62,311 nt of DNA, from the NCBI GenBank assembly GCA_013003215.1, contig JABDKD010000145.1, forward strand, positions 1 through 62,311. Reading direction: 5' to 3'. This stretch comes from Pyrinomonadaceae bacterium. GTDB lineage: Bacteria > Acidobacteriota > Blastocatellia > Pyrinomonadales > Pyrinomonadaceae. The position numbers were made by a program, and so were the translations under genes. Positions within the stretch are counted from its first letter, which is position 1. Each line of letters begins with the position of its first letter. Of the stretch, positions 44,624 to 54,000 are shown piece after piece. Under the pieces are notes generated by a model that saw only the letters and a list, made by a program, of their open reading frames with translations, made no database searches and was not told where the DNA came from.

Positions 44624-45124
44624 ATGATCAACTGCGGTAACTGTGGACAATCGAACGCTCCCGAAAGCAATTTCTGTCGATATTGCGGGGTGAAGTTTGG
44701 TCAGGCACCACCAGCTAATGTGCGACAGACACCGCCACCAAGGCCTCAACAGCAGCAGCGTCAAAGACAACCTGAGGTTCGCCGGGCTCCTCGTCCTTAT
44801 TCATGGAAAACCGACGAGTTAAAGGTCAATAAGGGATCCGCACGGCAGACGCGCCAGATAGAGAACCTGCCGGTCGTGCCGCAGTCCGGTGATGCGCAGC
44901 TGACTCGGCCGCTTGTCGGCAACACGAGCCATGAAATTACGCACGGCTATCGCTGTCCGCGTTGCTCATCAAATGCGGTCCCGCATCAAACGAGAAAGAT
45001 CTCGTCGGCCGGCTGGATCGTGTTTGCTGTGCTTCTGGTATTCTTCTTTCCGCTTTTCTGGATTGGCTTCCTGATGAAAGAAGACGTTATCGTCTGCCCT
45101 GTATGCAATTTCAGGGTAAACTGA
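44624..45124 (+). CDS. Zinc-ribbon protein with C-terminal membrane-inserted cysteine motif
   Basis: 166 residues. N-terminal zinc ribbon (C4, C7, C18, C21; CGNCGQ and CRYCG), Pro/Gln-rich disordered middle, then a second CPRCSS knuckle separated by a 20-residue hydrophobic hairpin from CPVCNF at the C-terminus. That last layout resembles LITAF-type domains, in which two CxxC knuckles flank a membrane-embedded segment. Function unknown. Stop codons of this gene and the VWA gene abut. Confidence 0.8.
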   Translation: MINCGNCGQSNAPESNFCRYCGVKFGQAPPANVRQTPPPRPQQQQRQRQPEVRRAPRPYSWKTDELKVNKGSARQTRQIENLPVVPQSGDAQLTRPLVGNTSHEITHGYRCPRCSSNAVPHQTRKISSAGWIVFAVLLVFFFPLFWIGFLMKEDVIVCPVCNFRVN

Positions 45125-46108
45125 TCAGCGTTTCTTGATCTTCCGGTAATAATAACCACGGGGATGATCAATTCGTATTTCGGGGTTCGAACTCTCCACC
45201 TTAACTTTGTAAAAACCGCTATCCATATGGGTGGACAGGTATGTGAGTGCAAATTGCCTGTTTAAGGTGCGATCAAGGTTCTGAAAGAAAGGCCTGAACG
45301 AAACGGGCGCGCCGGTACCTGAAAAGAAGGCCCTTCCACCGGTTTCATCAGAAAACTTCTGGAGTGAACTCTGTCCGTTTAATATCAAACGGGAGCTGCC
45401 GTTCCGTGTGTATGTGGCCGGCGAATAAAATGAGTAAACCGCGACTCCACGCCTTTGCGCAGAGCGGATCGCCCGGTCGAGTTCGTTGTTAAGGCCCGGT
45501 GTCGAGCTCTGGAGGCCCTGCGAGACATCAAGACCATCCGAAACAAACAAAACCGCCCTTCTCCCATTCGGAAGCCCGTCAAAGCGTTTGAACGCGTTTC
45601 GCGCGCTTTCAAATGGACTTCGCGGCGCAACCGCTGCGGTACCCGGTATTACCCGTATAGACTTGGCTGCGGCGTCCAGGTCTCTTGTAAACGACTGGCG
45701 TACCTGCAGCGATCCTCCCCTCAGGTAAGCAACCATGACCCTCGAATTCTCTGGCAGTCTCCGAATAAATTTCTTGATGCCGTCTAGTTGCAGGTTTATG
45801 TTCGAAGTCAGGTCATCCTGCAGAAGTATCGCAATAGCCATCGGTTGATTGCTGACACTCCGGATCGAGAGAATCTCCTGCTCATCCTTGTCTTCCTCGA
45901 CGGACAGCCGACCAGCCTGAACAAATTCTTCGATCTCACCTTTCTTGACCTCTTTTTCGGTGAATATCGATATCGGAATGGTCATAAGGCGAACCTGTTC
46001 GTCCTGAAGGGGACGATCAGGCGACTGGGCATTCAAAATGGACGCGGAACAGATAAACAGCATTGTTCCAACCGCTAGTACGGTTTTTCGGAAGCTTCTA
46101 AGCAGCAT
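45125..46108 (-). CDS. Secreted VWFA-related domain protein (acidobacterial type)
   Basis: 327 residues from the ATG at 46108, which begins a signal peptide (MLLRSFRKTVLAVGTMLF...). A 150-residue VWA domain follows, with LPENSRVMVAYLRGG and RRAVLFVSDGLDVSQG. The first MIDAS element reads ILLQDDLTSN rather than DxSxS. The C-terminus adds a beta-rich segment with DSGFYKVKVESSNPEIRID. Proteins of this type (related to TIGR03436) are multiplied in Acidobacteria. Role unknown, probably envelope adhesion or assembly. Confidence 0.87.
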   Translation of the reverse strand: MLLRSFRKTVLAVGTMLFICSASILNAQSPDRPLQDEQVRLMTIPISIFTEKEVKKGEIEEFVQAGRLSVEEDKDEQEILSIRSVSNQPMAIAILLQDDLTSNINLQLDGIKKFIRRLPENSRVMVAYLRGGSLQVRQSFTRDLDAAAKSIRVIPGTAAVAPRSPFESARNAFKRFDGLPNGRRAVLFVSDGLDVSQGLQSSTPGLNNELDRAIRSAQRRGVAVYSFYSPATYTRNGSSRLILNGQSSLQKFSDETGGRAFFSGTGAPVSFRPFFQNLDRTLNRQFALTYLSTHMDSGFYKVKVESSNPEIRIDHPRGYYYRKIKKR

Positions 46109-46188
46109 AGGATCTACCAGTGTAATCACGTCTAAAAGGTTGATAATAGCACTAAATACATTTGCTCTCAGAGTCAGATGCTTCCAGT

Positions 46189-46217
46189 TTGAATAAAGGT
46201 TGTAGAATCTGTAGAGT
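46189..46217 (+). promoter_or_regulatory. Candidate promoter for the 46228 gene
   Basis: TTGAAT (46189-46194) and TAGAGT (46212-46217) at 17-bp spacing. The ATG follows 10 nt after the -10, so the leader would be about 4 nt and the message effectively leaderless. Confidence 0.5.
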
Positions 46218-46227
46218 ATTTTCGAAC

Positions 46228-47013
46228 ATGAGCGAGGAACTAACCCGCTACGAGATTACGAAAGCGGACGTAAGAAAAGACAAGTTGTTAAAACTGGGAG
46301 GCGTTTCAGCGCCCCTTGCGGGCACTGCCATTGGCGGCCTCATTTTCTTTGTTCCATTCTTGCTTTCCGTAACTACCCCAATCGCGGGGATGTTTCTAAT
46401 TCTTACGCTGATTGGCCTTGTAGCCGGTCTCTTGGTTGGTGGTGTCGGTTCAGCCGCGACGTTCCTGTATCGGTCAAGATGGCTTGGAAGAGTGCGGGAA
46501 AGGGTAGCGGTCGATGGCATTCGTGCCGAAGAAGTTACCTGGTTTTGGAATGAATTAAAAAGCGAGGAGAAGCGGGCTCTTAAAGAAATCGATTCAAAAA
46601 ACCTAATGCTTGGCGACGCATACAGGGAAACCCTCGCATCACGACTCACTGCCACCAGGATTATAAAGTCAACGACCCATGAACTAGTTCTCGCGAAACG
46701 TCGGAGAAACAAGCTTAAATACCTAAAAAGTGAGCGTTTAGAAGAGTTTAAGGAAGAAATCGAACGCGATATTGAGAACCTTCAAAAGATCAAGGCCGAG
46801 GCGAGAGAAATGCTGATTGAGGCCGAGTCGAGATTGCAGATGATCGAAGCCGCTTCGCGTCGGGGTTCAGAACTCGCGGGTACAGAACTGGCGTTAAAGA
46901 AGCTCTCTGCCCGATCTGAACAATTGCCGCTCGCTCTCGAAGCCGCCAAGATGGAAGAGGAGATAAAAAGGGAAATTGAAAGGGAGACGGCGGATATTCT
47001 CGACTCTGATTAA
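46228..47013 (+). CDS. Hypothetical membrane protein with long coiled coil
   Basis: 261 residues from the ATG at 46228. Two adjacent TM helices (about residues 24-46 and 51-75) joined by a tight turn, then a long charged helical region (about 95-255) rich in Glu, Lys and Arg with heptad-like spacing, probably a coiled coil. No enzyme motif. Could tether a cytoplasmic coiled coil to the membrane. I recognise no family. Confidence 0.75.
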   Translation: MSEELTRYEITKADVRKDKLLKLGGVSAPLAGTAIGGLIFFVPFLLSVTTPIAGMFLILTLIGLVAGLLVGGVGSAATFLYRSRWLGRVRERVAVDGIRAEEVTWFWNELKSEEKRALKEIDSKNLMLGDAYRETLASRLTATRIIKSTTHELVLAKRRRNKLKYLKSERLEEFKEEIERDIENLQKIKAEAREMLIEAESRLQMIEAASRRGSELAGTELALKKLSARSEQLPLALEAAKMEEEIKREIERETADILDSD

Positions 47014-47014
47014 C

Positions 47015-47797
47015 TCAAGCAATCTCTTTGCGAAAACGCGTAATTGAATTCGCACGACCTGTTTCTTCGTCGATATCTACAACCACAAAACAGATCCAGA
47101 TATTGCCTTTCGAATGTGCCGCACGCTTGGTCGGAAATTTTGTAAACCGCTCGATTACATCCTCCCGTTTCATACCAATTACACCTGCATAGCTGCCCGT
47201 CATTCCAAGGTCGGTAATGTAAGCGGTTCCTTTTTCAAGTATTCTCTCGTCCGCAGTTTGAACATGGGTGTGTGTGCCGACAACAACCGAAACCCTGCCG
47301 TCAAGAAACCAGCCCATCGCGTACTTTTCTGAGGTGGCCTCGCAATGCATATCCACCAACCTGATTACTACATCATCAGGAATTGAGGAGATCATTTCAT
47401 CGGCTTTCTTAAACGGATCGTCGACATTCGGAGCCATGAATACACGCCCAAGCAGATTCAAGACCGCGATTTTGTGGCCATTCACCCCTCCGACAAACAA
47501 GCCGTTACCCGGCGTGTTTTCAGGGTAATTTGCAGGTCGCAGCAAGCGCTCGTCTTTCTTAATGAACGGGATCACTTCCTGCTTGTCGAAAATGTGGTTA
47601 CCTGAGGTCATCAGATCGATCCCCGAGTCAAACAGCTCCAGCGCCAATTCCGGAGTGATCGAAAACCCTCCAGCCGCATTCTCAGCGTTCATAACCACGA
47701 TTTCGGCGCCAAACTCGTCTCGCAGGCCGCCAATATTGTTTAGGACAGCCCTGCGGCCCGACCTCGCGACAACGTCGCCGATAATCAACATTTTCAT
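47015..47797 (-). CDS. ymdB: TIGR00282-family metallophosphoesterase (YmdB-like)
   Basis: 260 residues. Seen: IIGDVVARSGRRAV with the first metal Asp, NAENAAGGFSI, TSGNHIFDKQEV, VDMHCEATSEK and VVGTHTHVQTADERIL, the metal-binding motifs of the YmdB phosphodiesterase family (2',3'-cyclic nucleotide phosphodiesterase in Bacillus, linked to biofilm and RNA turnover). The ATG lies 3 nt after the U-tract of a strong terminator and has no Shine-Dalgarno sequence. The second Met (residue 3) is an alternative start. Confidence 0.93.
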   Translation of the reverse strand: MKMLIIGDVVARSGRRAVLNNIGGLRDEFGAEIVVMNAENAAGGFSITPELALELFDSGIDLMTSGNHIFDKQEVIPFIKKDERLLRPANYPENTPGNGLFVGGVNGHKIAVLNLLGRVFMAPNVDDPFKKADEMISSIPDDVVIRLVDMHCEATSEKYAMGWFLDGRVSVVVGTHTHVQTADERILEKGTAYITDLGMTGSYAGVIGMKREDVIERFTKFPTKRAAHSKGNIWICFVVVDIDEETGRANSITRFRKEIA

Positions 47798-47800
47798 AAC

Positions 47801-47847
47801 AAAAAAAAACTAATGAGCGGCTGCATAACAATCAGGCCGGTCATTAG
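47801..47847 (-). terminator. Strong terminator immediately upstream of ymdB
   Basis: On the minus strand CTAATGACCGGC ... GCCG-C-TCATTAG forms a stem of 7 perfect bp plus a GC-rich inner helix, followed by nine T. It lies downstream of the 6S RNA and ends 3 nt before the ymdB ATG. Confidence 0.85.
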
Positions 47848-47884
47848 AAAAAAAGGCGATGAAACCGATTGGTCGTGTAAGAAC

Positions 47885-48070
47885 AAGTGAATTGAACCTG
47901 TTTTTACAGGTGGGTGGCCTTTTGCCCGAAGGCATCGGAGCTGCGCTCTATGGCATTCTTTAACCTCGAAAGATTGCACCGAACAGCAGCGTTGGCCTCC
48001 CGTACATTCAAGTGTTGGCTCAATATGTATATTGCCTTATCACAAACTTCTCAGAAGCTCGTCGCCACTT
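47885..48070 (-). ncRNA. ssrS: 6S RNA (approximate ends)
   Basis: About 186 nt directly downstream of zapA on the same strand, the classical ssrS position. The order of elements follows E. coli 6S by eye: a 5' arm, AAGGCAATATACATATTGAG on the 5' side of the bubble, GAATGTACGGGAGGCCAACG, a terminal stem with GCTGC/GCAGC pairing, then GCCTT to close against AAGGC, and the 3' hairpin with CCACCCACCTG...CAGGTTCAA, typical of 6S 3' regions. The outer ends AAGTG and CACTT can pair. It binds sigma70 RNA polymerase and represses housekeeping promoters in stationary phase. A covariance search would settle the ends. Confidence 0.78.
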
Positions 48071-48073
48071 AAG

Positions 48074-48098
48074 AGTGTAGCATATGGCAGGTCGCCCA
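48074..48098 (-). promoter_or_regulatory. Extended -10 promoter for 6S RNA
   Basis: On the minus strand TATGCTACACT gives an extended -10 (TGC-TACACT, 48079-48074), with a weak TTCTTG-like -35 at 17-bp spacing just upstream. The start would fall near 48068, matching the predicted RNA 5' end. Confidence 0.55.
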
Positions 48099-48161
48099 AG
48101 AAACAAATAAACCCGCCAATCGGAAGCTCCGATGAGCGGATTTGAATCCATTTGAAAGTTT

Positions 48162-48512
48162 TTATTGCTCGGTTTCAAACTCCTGTGGAGCGTTTTCTTT
48201 TTGCTTCATAAAACGGTCCAGCATTTCTGCGCACTCGGCACTTCGGGATGCCAAAAGTGCGTCATTCTTTTCAAGCTCAGTCTTGAGTCTTTGGTATTCG
48301 TCGGCGATGTGAAGTGCGGCCAATATCGCAACTTTCAGCGAATCGACCGTCAAAGTACCGGAAGATATCTCGCGCATCTTGCCATCTACAAATTCGGCTA
48401 GGTTTAGGATGTAATCGTTATCCCCGTCTGACCTTATGTTGTACGTCTGATTGTAGATTTCAACCCGAATTGACTGGGAAGCATCGTCTGCCTTTTCTTT
48501 TCCGACCACCAT
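48162..48512 (-). CDS. zapA: Cell division protein ZapA
   Basis: 116 residues. N-terminal ZapA head (SIRVEIYNQTYNIRSDGDNDYILNLAEFVDGKM) followed by a long helix with KVAILAALHIADEYQRLKTELEK for the coiled-coil tetramer. ZapA bundles FtsZ at midcell. It follows the ZapB-like gene with no gap (the ATG starts right after the stop codon) and sits downstream of pheT, as in many bacteria. Confidence 0.93.
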   Translation of the reverse strand: MVVGKEKADDASQSIRVEIYNQTYNIRSDGDNDYILNLAEFVDGKMREISSGTLTVDSLKVAILAALHIADEYQRLKTELEKNDALLASRSAECAEMLDRFMKQKENAPQEFETEQ

Positions 48513-48800
48513 TTATTGACCTCCGCGCAGAACCTCTGAAACCTCTGGTTCTATTACAGTTATCGCATCCAGCATTGCCTCGATCTTTAGTTGGATCGCA
48601 TCGCGCTCACTCATAAGCTCTTCGATCTTACCTTCAAGGCGTTCATTTTCATTCGACAGATCAGCGGTTTCGCGGCGTACAGAAACCATCTCGCTTTCGA
48701 GTTTTTCTTTTTCCTCGCGCATCTTCTTTGCGAATTCAATCGTTAAGTAGATCTTGTCCTCGAGATGCGAAAACTTATCCATTCCTGCCAAACCGTTCAT
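48513..48800 (-). CDS. ZapB-like coiled-coil cell division protein
   Basis: 95 residues from the ATG at 48800, preceded by GGTGGAG at 7 nt; a GTG 12 bp earlier overlaps that site and is rejected. Almost the whole chain is a heptad-rich coiled coil (EEKEKLESEMVSVRRETAD, ENERLEGKIEELMSERD). With zapA directly downstream, a ZapB-like role is likely, but coiled-coil similarity alone is weak evidence. Confidence 0.78.
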   Translation of the reverse strand: MNGLAGMDKFSHLEDKIYLTIEFAKKMREEKEKLESEMVSVRRETADLSNENERLEGKIEELMSERDAIQLKIEAMLDAITVIEPEVSEVLRGGQ

Positions 48801-48893
48801 CTGTTTCTCCACCTAACCGACAAAAATTTTGGGTTGATTATTGGAAGATTATAGTTTCTTTGTCCCGAACTTCAAAACGATTCGAGTTTCGCC

Positions 48894-50939
48894 TTAACGC
48901 AATGCAGCATTCAGCTTTGATTTGAGGGTGTTTCGCACATCTTCATGTGCCATGTCGACCTCGTCATCTGTAAGGGTGCGTGCGCCTGAGCGGTACTCAA
49001 TTCTTATCGTTATCGACCTCTCTCCCGACTCCATTCCTTTACCGGAATAGGTATCGACATAAGAGACTGAATCGAGATTCTTGAATCCACCTCCAGAAAC
49101 GGTGCGCAGGATTTGATCAAGACTAACCTCATCACTTACGACAAGGGATATATCTCTTGTGATCGAAGGGAACACATCGAGAGGACTATATGTGGCCGCT
49201 GTCTCATCGGTTTCCAGTATCGCGGTCAAATCCAACTCAGCGATGTAGACCGGCTGCTTGAACTTATAGGTATTTGCTATCTCCGCCGAAAGCTTGCCGG
49301 CACTTCCTACCGGTTGTCCATTAAGCAAGATCTCTGCCGACTGCCCCTTCTGAAGATGTTCGATCTCAGCCGCTCTAAACACGAGCGCAGGGGTGCCAAG
49401 AGAATCACCGGCCGTTTCAATTGCTCCTTTCAGGTCAAAAAAGTCCATCTCACGACCGCGTAGTGCCGTATTCGCATGAGCCTCCCGGCCGGTAATCACA
49501 AAACCAAGCAGCTCGCGTTCGAGCGGTGGAGCGCCGGCGTCGTCTGTTGCAAACGCCTTTCCGATTTCGAAAAGCGACAGATCGAGGGCTTTATGATTGA
49601 AATTTGTTTGGACAGCGTCTATCAGGCCCGAAACTAGCGAAGGACGCATCAAATCAGCGCCTTCAATGATCGGATCCTTTATGCGCACTTCCCGTTCGTT
49701 TTCAGCGCCCATGGCCTTTACTTTTGCGAATGCCCCGGCCTTCTGCGCATCAACAAAACTGTACGACATGGCCTCATCGAACCCGTTCGATGCCAAGACC
49801 TCTCGCAACCTTCGCTTTCTTGGTTCAAGGCTGTGGTATTCCCCTGCGCTTGAAGCCCTCGGAAGTTCTTCGCCAATCTTTTCGTACCCGTGCATTCTTG
49901 CAGCCTCTTCAACGAGGTCTTCCGGAATTGACATATCATGTCGCCATGAAGGAATCCTGTAGGCCCCATCAGAGTCCTTGTGTATACCGAGTCCTTCTAA
50001 AGATCCGTCGATTTTCTCAATTGAAAGAGCGATTCCGCTGAGTCGCTCAAACTCCGCCGCCAGATCCGGGGCAGAAATCGAAACCGGCTTGTGCCGCTTG
50101 GGATAGACATCAGAAAACTCCGTGAGCGTACCGTTTGTTAATTCCGCTATCAACGAGGCCGCCCGGTTTGAGGCCCTTACAACGCCTTCGATATCAACAC
50201 CGCGTTCAAACCGGTAGCTCGCTTCTGTAGAAAGGTTAAGCCGGGAAGAAGTTGAGCGGATAGAATCCCGGTCGAAGCAAGCGACTTCCAGCAGGACATT
50301 TTTTGTTTCTTCGGTTACACCTGAGTCCAGACCGCCCATAACGCCCGCGACGGCAACAGGAGATTCAGCGTCGCAGATTGCGAGAACCGAAACATCCAGT
50401 TTTCGATCTTCTTCATCAAGTGTTTTGATCGACTCGCCTTTTCTTGCCTTTCTGACAACTATACGCTGCTCTTTTAACTTATCTAGATCGAATGCGTGCA
50501 TCGGCTGGCCGAGCTCGTGCATTACATAATTGGTGATATCGGCGATGTTGTTGATCGATCGCTCTCCGACCGCGTCCAGTTTTCGGACCAGCCAATCGGG
50601 CGATGGGCCTACTTTTACACCCTCGATGATTCGCGCTGTAAACCGGTAGCAGTCTTTAGGGTCTTCGATAACAACACGTGAAGTCTCAGACGGTGAATCG
50701 GAAGGAATTTCCGGAATATTAATGGGTTTCGCAAGTGCCGCCGAAAGCTCCCGTGCTACTCCCAGATGCGAAAGGCAGTCGCCCCGGTTTGATGTCACCT
50801 CAATATCGAAAATCGTGTCGTCGTCTTTGGCATGGATTCCGTCAATTTCGAGGCCGATCAACGTGAGTTTTTCGGAAAGTTCTTCGGCGTCGAGTCCCGT
50901 CGAGACGAGTTCGTTCAACCATTTGTAACTGATAAGCAT
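48894..50939 (-). CDS. pheT: Phenylalanyl-tRNA synthetase beta subunit, short form without the N-terminal tRNA-binding domain
   Basis: 681 residues against about 790-800 for most bacterial PheT. The start MLISYKWLNELV is the usual B1 opening, but after the GLEIDGIHAKDD stretch the chain runs directly into VTSNRGDCLSHLGVARE, skipping the 110-residue EMAP/OB-type tRNA-binding insert. B3/B4 editing region, B5, catalytic-like module (FEIGKAF) and the C-terminal anticodon-binding ferredoxin-like domain (PSITRDISLVVSDEV) remain. It charges tRNA-Phe with PheS. Confidence 0.95.
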   Translation of the reverse strand: MLISYKWLNELVSTGLDAEELSEKLTLIGLEIDGIHAKDDDTIFDIEVTSNRGDCLSHLGVARELSAALAKPINIPEIPSDSPSETSRVVIEDPKDCYRFTARIIEGVKVGPSPDWLVRKLDAVGERSINNIADITNYVMHELGQPMHAFDLDKLKEQRIVVRKARKGESIKTLDEEDRKLDVSVLAICDAESPVAVAGVMGGLDSGVTEETKNVLLEVACFDRDSIRSTSSRLNLSTEASYRFERGVDIEGVVRASNRAASLIAELTNGTLTEFSDVYPKRHKPVSISAPDLAAEFERLSGIALSIEKIDGSLEGLGIHKDSDGAYRIPSWRHDMSIPEDLVEEAARMHGYEKIGEELPRASSAGEYHSLEPRKRRLREVLASNGFDEAMSYSFVDAQKAGAFAKVKAMGAENEREVRIKDPIIEGADLMRPSLVSGLIDAVQTNFNHKALDLSLFEIGKAFATDDAGAPPLERELLGFVITGREAHANTALRGREMDFFDLKGAIETAGDSLGTPALVFRAAEIEHLQKGQSAEILLNGQPVGSAGKLSAEIANTYKFKQPVYIAELDLTAILETDETAATYSPLDVFPSITRDISLVVSDEVSLDQILRTVSGGGFKNLDSVSYVDTYSGKGMESGERSITIRIEYRSGARTLTDDEVDMAHEDVRNTLKSKLNAALR

Positions 50940-51066
50940 AATGAAATCCGATTCTCCAGTTTATCTGCTGCCGGCGCCGATGGGATAACCGCAGGGCGTT
51001 TGGGCAACCTGATAAAAATAAATCAGTTCAGTGCTTTTGTAAATTCTAAAGGGCCGTAAATTGTAG

Positions 51067-54000
51067 TTACTGCGAGACCAGTTCAGATTCCGTTACTACG
51101 TCGTTCGAATTGGCGCGGATTTCTGAATAGACGGGCATCAGGAAACGGATCTCATTTTTGACCTGTTTTATCAGAGGATTAATTTTTTCGTAGGACTCGT
51201 TTTCGGCGAATCGCATGATGGCCTGACAAATCTTGGGGAGCCTTGTCGCACCCATATTTGCTGCGCTGCCTTTTAATTTGTGAGCCTCTCGTTCGAGTCC
51301 TTCGGTGTCTTCTTGAGACCAGAGCTTCTCAAGGCTCTCGACTGCGGTCGCTGTGTCTTCTACAAAGAGGTCGATGCATTCATCGACAACCTCTGCACCG
51401 CAGACATCGCTCAGTTCCTCAAGACGTGCTCTGATTTTGTCTTCTTCCGAGACAGATCCTTTGAATGTTCTGGGCTTTTCTTCGGGAGGGGCTTTTTCGG
51501 TCTTTGTGGGAAGTTGAACCGGAGCATAACCAATCCACTTCGAGATCACTTCCTGAAGCGTCCGTTGATCGGTCGGTTTGCTAATGTAGTCGTCCATTCC
51601 ATGATTCAGGCATCGCTCCCTGTCTCCTGAAATCGCATGGGCTGTGACGGCCACAATCGGAATTCGCGTTTTGCCTTCGTTTTCGCCGGTTCTGATCTTT
51701 GTCGTCGCTTCGAAACCATCCATCACGGGCATCTGGCAGTCCATCAAAACAAGAGAATAGTCCTTGACCGCGAGTGCATCGAGGACTTCCTGGCCATTTT
51801 CAACAAGCTCTACGGAGTATCCCAGTCGGGTGACCTGGTTCAGTATGACCTTTTGGTTTACGAGGTTGTCTTCCGCAATGAGGATGCGGGGGGTTGAATT
51901 GTTCATGGTGGGAGAGTCTGCTATTCCGCTCTTTTGTTTGATTAATGGCGCTACCTGAGCGAAAACGGGTTCGGACTTTTCACGCTTCTTTTGCCCTGGT
52001 TTATCTTTTGTAATTGCCTTGGCCACATAAGACGCCTTGATGGGCTTAAAGATGAACCGCTCAATTCCCGCTGTTTTTCCGGCTTCATAGCCTGTTCTAT
52101 CGTCTGCTTTCAGCAAAAGGATTGTTTCGGTGCTTCGGAGCCTTGGGTCCTGCTTGATTTCGTCCGCCAGGGATATTCCATCCTTTCTCGGAAGATCATT
52201 CTTTATGATCGCGGCGTCAAATGGCTCGTTTAGTTCGGCAGCGCCCGAAAGCATCGAGAGTGCCGATGATGTTGAGGAGGCCTGCTCTCCGCTTAATCCC
52301 ATTGCTTTGAGTTGATAAACAAGCATCGCAGATATGGTCGGGTTGTTTTCCACGACGAGAATTCTCTCAGGTGCTTTTCCGCGTAAATCTTCATAGACCG
52401 ATCCGGGCTTCAAGCCGGTGGTAGAAAATGGAATTGTGAAAAAGAAGTTAGAGCCCTCACCCTCCACGCTTTCGAAGCCGATCTCACCTCCCATTAATGT
52501 TACGAGTTGCTTGCAGATCGCGAGCCCCAGACCGGTACCACCAAATTTGCCCGCTATTGAAGAGTGTGTCTGCCCGAAAGCGGTAAACAGTATTGATTGA
52601 TCCTCTTCGGGAATGCCAATGCCGGTATCTCGGACCGAGAAACGGAGCTTCTGATTCTCGACCGAGATCCGAGCCGAAACCTCACCGTTTCGAGTAAACT
52701 TAACCGCATTACCGACCAGGTTTGTTAACACCTGCCGGAGTCTTCCTGTGTCACCCTGGATTTCCGCAGGAGCATCCTTTCGGATCAGGAGGGAAAGCTC
52801 TATATTCTTCTGGAATGCCTGATGTGCAAAAAGATCCAGAACTGATTCCGCAGTTTCCCGCAGGTCGAAAGGCTTGTTGTCAAACTCGAGTTTTCCTGCC
52901 TCGATCTTGGAAAAGTCGAGAATATCGTTCACGATCGTCAAGAGTGCTTCACCGCTTTTCGCTATGGATGTGACGTAATCTTGCTGCTCATCGTCGAGTT
53001 CAGTCCCGGAAAGCAATTCCGAAATACCGATGATCCCATTCATGGGAGTTCGGATCTCGTGGGACATGTTCGCCAGAAACTCAGATTTGAGCTTCGTGGC
53101 GTTTATCGCCGCATCTCTTGCGTCCGCCAGTTCTTCCTCAAGGAGTTTTTCACTCGTTCGGTTTCGAGCGACGGTCGAAATGAACTCAAGCTTACCTTCC
53201 GCGTTCTTGTGCGAAAGAATCATCTGCGATGTAGGGATCTCAACTTTGTCGACGGTCCGCAAAGCGGTATTACCTAACCAGGAGCCGTATTTAACAGCAT
53301 TCGGAATTCCTTCAGTCTGAATCAGTTCGCGGGCCCATTCAGGATGACAGCTCTGCAGTCTCAGTTGGGATACGTCTGAATCGGGGCTCAGGCCGAGAAC
53401 CAGCCTCCCGGCTTTGTTCAAATAAACGATTTGTCCCTGCAGGTCGGCGATGCTAATGAAATCGTCCGAGTTCTCAAGAATCGCGAGCATGCGGTTTCTT
53501 GCCGTTTCAAATTCGTGTTTTTCCGTGATGTCGATTCCGGTCGCAACGATAAACTCAACAGCACCGTTCTCATCTTTGATGCATGAGGTTTTCCACGAGA
53601 TGAGTTTCAACCTTTCATCTTTGGTTATCCAGTTGTTAACCCATTCTTCATCAGTTTCCTGATCCGTTCCGATTTTTCTGAAATTCGATTTGACCTCTTT
53701 GATGTCTTCGGCAGGAAGAAGCACATTCCAGAAAACTCGTCCCTTGATCTCTTCGACCCGAAAGCCCGAGAGTTTTTCAGCCGCCCTGTTGAACCTGACA
53801 ATGCGCCCTTCGCGGTCAAGGACAATTACAAGTGAAGAGCTCACATCAAACGCTGCCGATACAAAATCCCTTTCCTGCTTCAGTTTTTCGGCAGTCAGAA
53901 TGCGGTCGGTCGAATCACGGGTTATCTGGCAGGCGCCGATCACATTGCCTTCTTCGTCCTTGATCGGATTGTATGAGAGTTCAAAGTGAACAGCGTCGCC

